From positions 1 to 5,984 of the forward strand of contig JAAYZH010000295.1 of NCBI GenBank assembly GCA_012514965.1: 5,984 bases of DNA. The letters run 5' to 3'. Positions 5,011 through 5,984 of this stretch are shown piece by piece. The notes below the pieces were generated by a model. That model made no database searches. It worked only from the letters and a program-made list of their open reading frames with translations, and was not told the origin of the DNA. Within the stretch, counting starts at the first letter, position 1. Each line of letters begins with the position of its first letter. The stretch comes from Clostridiaceae bacterium. Its GTDB lineage: Bacteria; Bacillota; Clostridia; Saccharofermentanales; Fastidiosipilaceae. A program made the translations under genes and the position numbers.

Positions 5011-5984
5011 TTACCTCGCCAGTTCTTCAATGGCGACTGCCTCGCCGTTTCGCTCCTGACTCAAGCGCATCGCCTCAAAAATTCGCATAGCCGGCATAGC
5101 ATCCTGAGGATGGATATACAAATCAGTATTCGCTTCCAGCGCTGCATAATACTGAGTCATGCAGATATTATGACCTGCTCCGTAATAGAATTTCTCACCT
5201 TCCGGCAACTGATCTTCTTGAATCATAGTCTCCTGCCCGTTTTGGACAAGGTAGAGTCTGGTGCCGCGAATAATCAAACTTGCTTGCTCAAGAACTACCG
5301 ACACTTCGATCGGTTCGTTGCTATGGTTAATTACAGTCGCGCTAAAGAAACAACGGCAACCATCTGCGTAATCAAATTGGGCAACTGCTGTGTCCTCTAC
5401 TTCGATGGGGTAACCGCTGATATGGAGCATGGCGCCACGCACAAAGACAGGATCCTCGTCATGGAATAAGGTCATGATGTCAAGCGTATGAACGGCTTGA
5501 TTTAGTATCGCTCCGCTGCCGGCCTCCGCAATCGTTCCGCGCCATGGAGCAGCTTCGTAATAGGACAATGCGCGGTACCAGTCGACTCTCCCCTTGATCC
5601 CCAGAATATTGCCGTACTGACCGCTTTTGGCCAGTTCGAGAAGCTTTACAGTACAGGCATTGAGACGATTCTGCAGACAGATACCGATCTTCACACCATA
5701 CTTCTCTTCGTAGGAAGCCAGGGCTTTTGCCCCTTCGTAATTGGTACTCAGAGGTTTTTCGCAGAACACTGCAATACCGCGCTGGGCGGCAGCCTCACTG
5801 ACGACCGTGTGCAGGTAATGCGGCAGACACACGTGAACCACATCCGGTTTTACCTCATCGAGCATCTGCACGTAGTCCGTGTAGAAGGCAGTCGATTCAG
5901 GAACCAGAGCTGCTTTCGCGGGATCAATATCACAGGCTGCGCACATTTTGATATCTGCACGGTTCAGCAAAAAATTCAGGTGCA
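5011..5984 (-). CDS. Second Gfo/Idh/MocA-family oxidoreductase, N terminus cut by right edge
   Basis: This gene encodes a NAD(P)-dependent sugar oxidoreductase missing its extreme N terminus. The reading frame stays open to the right edge (upstream residues HLNF), and the glycine-rich dinucleotide loop is not yet present, so the TTG at 5970 is an internal leucine codon, not the start. About 20-25 residues are probably outside. Numbering from that leucine, CLPHYLH lies at 48-54, the family hallmark FCEKPLSTN at 69-77 with Lys72, the NRLN segment at 101-104, PWRGTIAEAGSGAILNQAVH at 142-161 and HTLD at 161-164, where His161 and Asp164 match the expected catalytic-site residues. The C terminus is shorter than in the neighbouring paralogue. 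The two share the LPH, EKP, NRxN/NQR and NQAxHxLD motifs but differ widely elsewhere, so they look like distinct enzymes rather than a recent duplication. A terminator follows immediately. Confidence 0.92.
   Translation of the reverse strand, partial: HLNFLLNRADIKMCAACDIDPAKAALVPESTAFYTDYVQMLDEVKPDVVHVCLPHYLHTVVSEAAAQRGIAVFCEKPLSTNYEGAKALASYEEKYGVKIGICLQNRLNACTVKLLELAKSGQYGNILGIKGRVDWYRALSYYEAAPWRGTIAEAGSGAILNQAVHTLDIMTLFHDEDPVFVRGAMLHISGYPIEVEDTAVAQFDYADGCRCFFSATVINHSNEPIEVSVVLEQASLIIRGTRLYLVQNGQETMIQEDQLPEGEKFYYGAGHNICMTQYYAALEANTDLYIHPQDAMPAMRIFEAMRLSQERNGEAVAIEELAR

Noticed and set aside
4897..5469. Open frame of 190 codons on the plus strand
   Set aside because: It lies antisense to the right-hand oxidoreductase gene and across the terminator hairpin. 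Its protein shows no recognisable domain, while the opposite strand carries clear family motifs.
5968..5970. TTG at 5970 as the start of the right-hand oxidoreductase
   Set aside because: The frame is open to the edge with plausible residues, and the dinucleotide-binding loop expected at the N terminus has not yet appeared, so the gene must extend beyond the window.

Overview
The window looks like an accessory carbohydrate-metabolism region from a Bacillota (Firmicutes) bacterium, most likely a clostridial anaerobe. The grounds are strong GGAGG-type ribosome binding sites, compact operons closed by rho-independent hairpins, roughly balanced base composition, and protein families common in gut and fermentative clostridia. 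This taxonomic guess comes from style and family content only; no marker gene is present.

Layout. (1) Positions 1-453, minus strand: the first 151 codons of glucuronate isomerase (uxaC), cut by the left edge. (2) Positions 454-566: a 113-base divergent promoter region with overlapping promoter-like elements and several inverted repeats. (3) Positions 567-2653, plus strand: a two-gene operon encoding an NDP-sugar pyrophosphorylase-type nucleotidyltransferase and an APH-fold sugar kinase that resembles N-acetylhexosamine 1-kinase (NahK/LnpB). (4) Positions 2654-2772: a convergent intergenic region with a strong terminator hairpin. (5) Positions 2773-4928, minus strand: a TIM-barrel sugar isomerase/epimerase preceded by a Gfo/Idh/MocA oxidoreductase. 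(6) Positions 4929-5010: a short gap holding a clear minus-strand terminator. (7) Positions 5011-5984, minus strand: a second Gfo/Idh/MocA oxidoreductase, cut by the right edge. No RNA gene, mobile element, CRISPR array or gene-free stretch over 300 bases was seen.

How the genes may work together. The plus-strand pair can be read as a salvage route in which the kinase makes a sugar-1-phosphate and the nucleotidyltransferase turns it into an NDP-sugar. The minus-strand set (two NAD(P)-dependent sugar oxidoreductases and a metal-dependent isomerase-like TIM barrel) is the combination seen in pathways that pass through 3-keto-sugars or 3-keto-glycosides, and in inositol-type catabolism. The neighbouring uxaC points to hexuronate use. 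One economical but unproven reading is a locus for breaking down uronate- and hexosamine-containing glycans or glycosides. Substrates cannot be fixed from the sequence alone.
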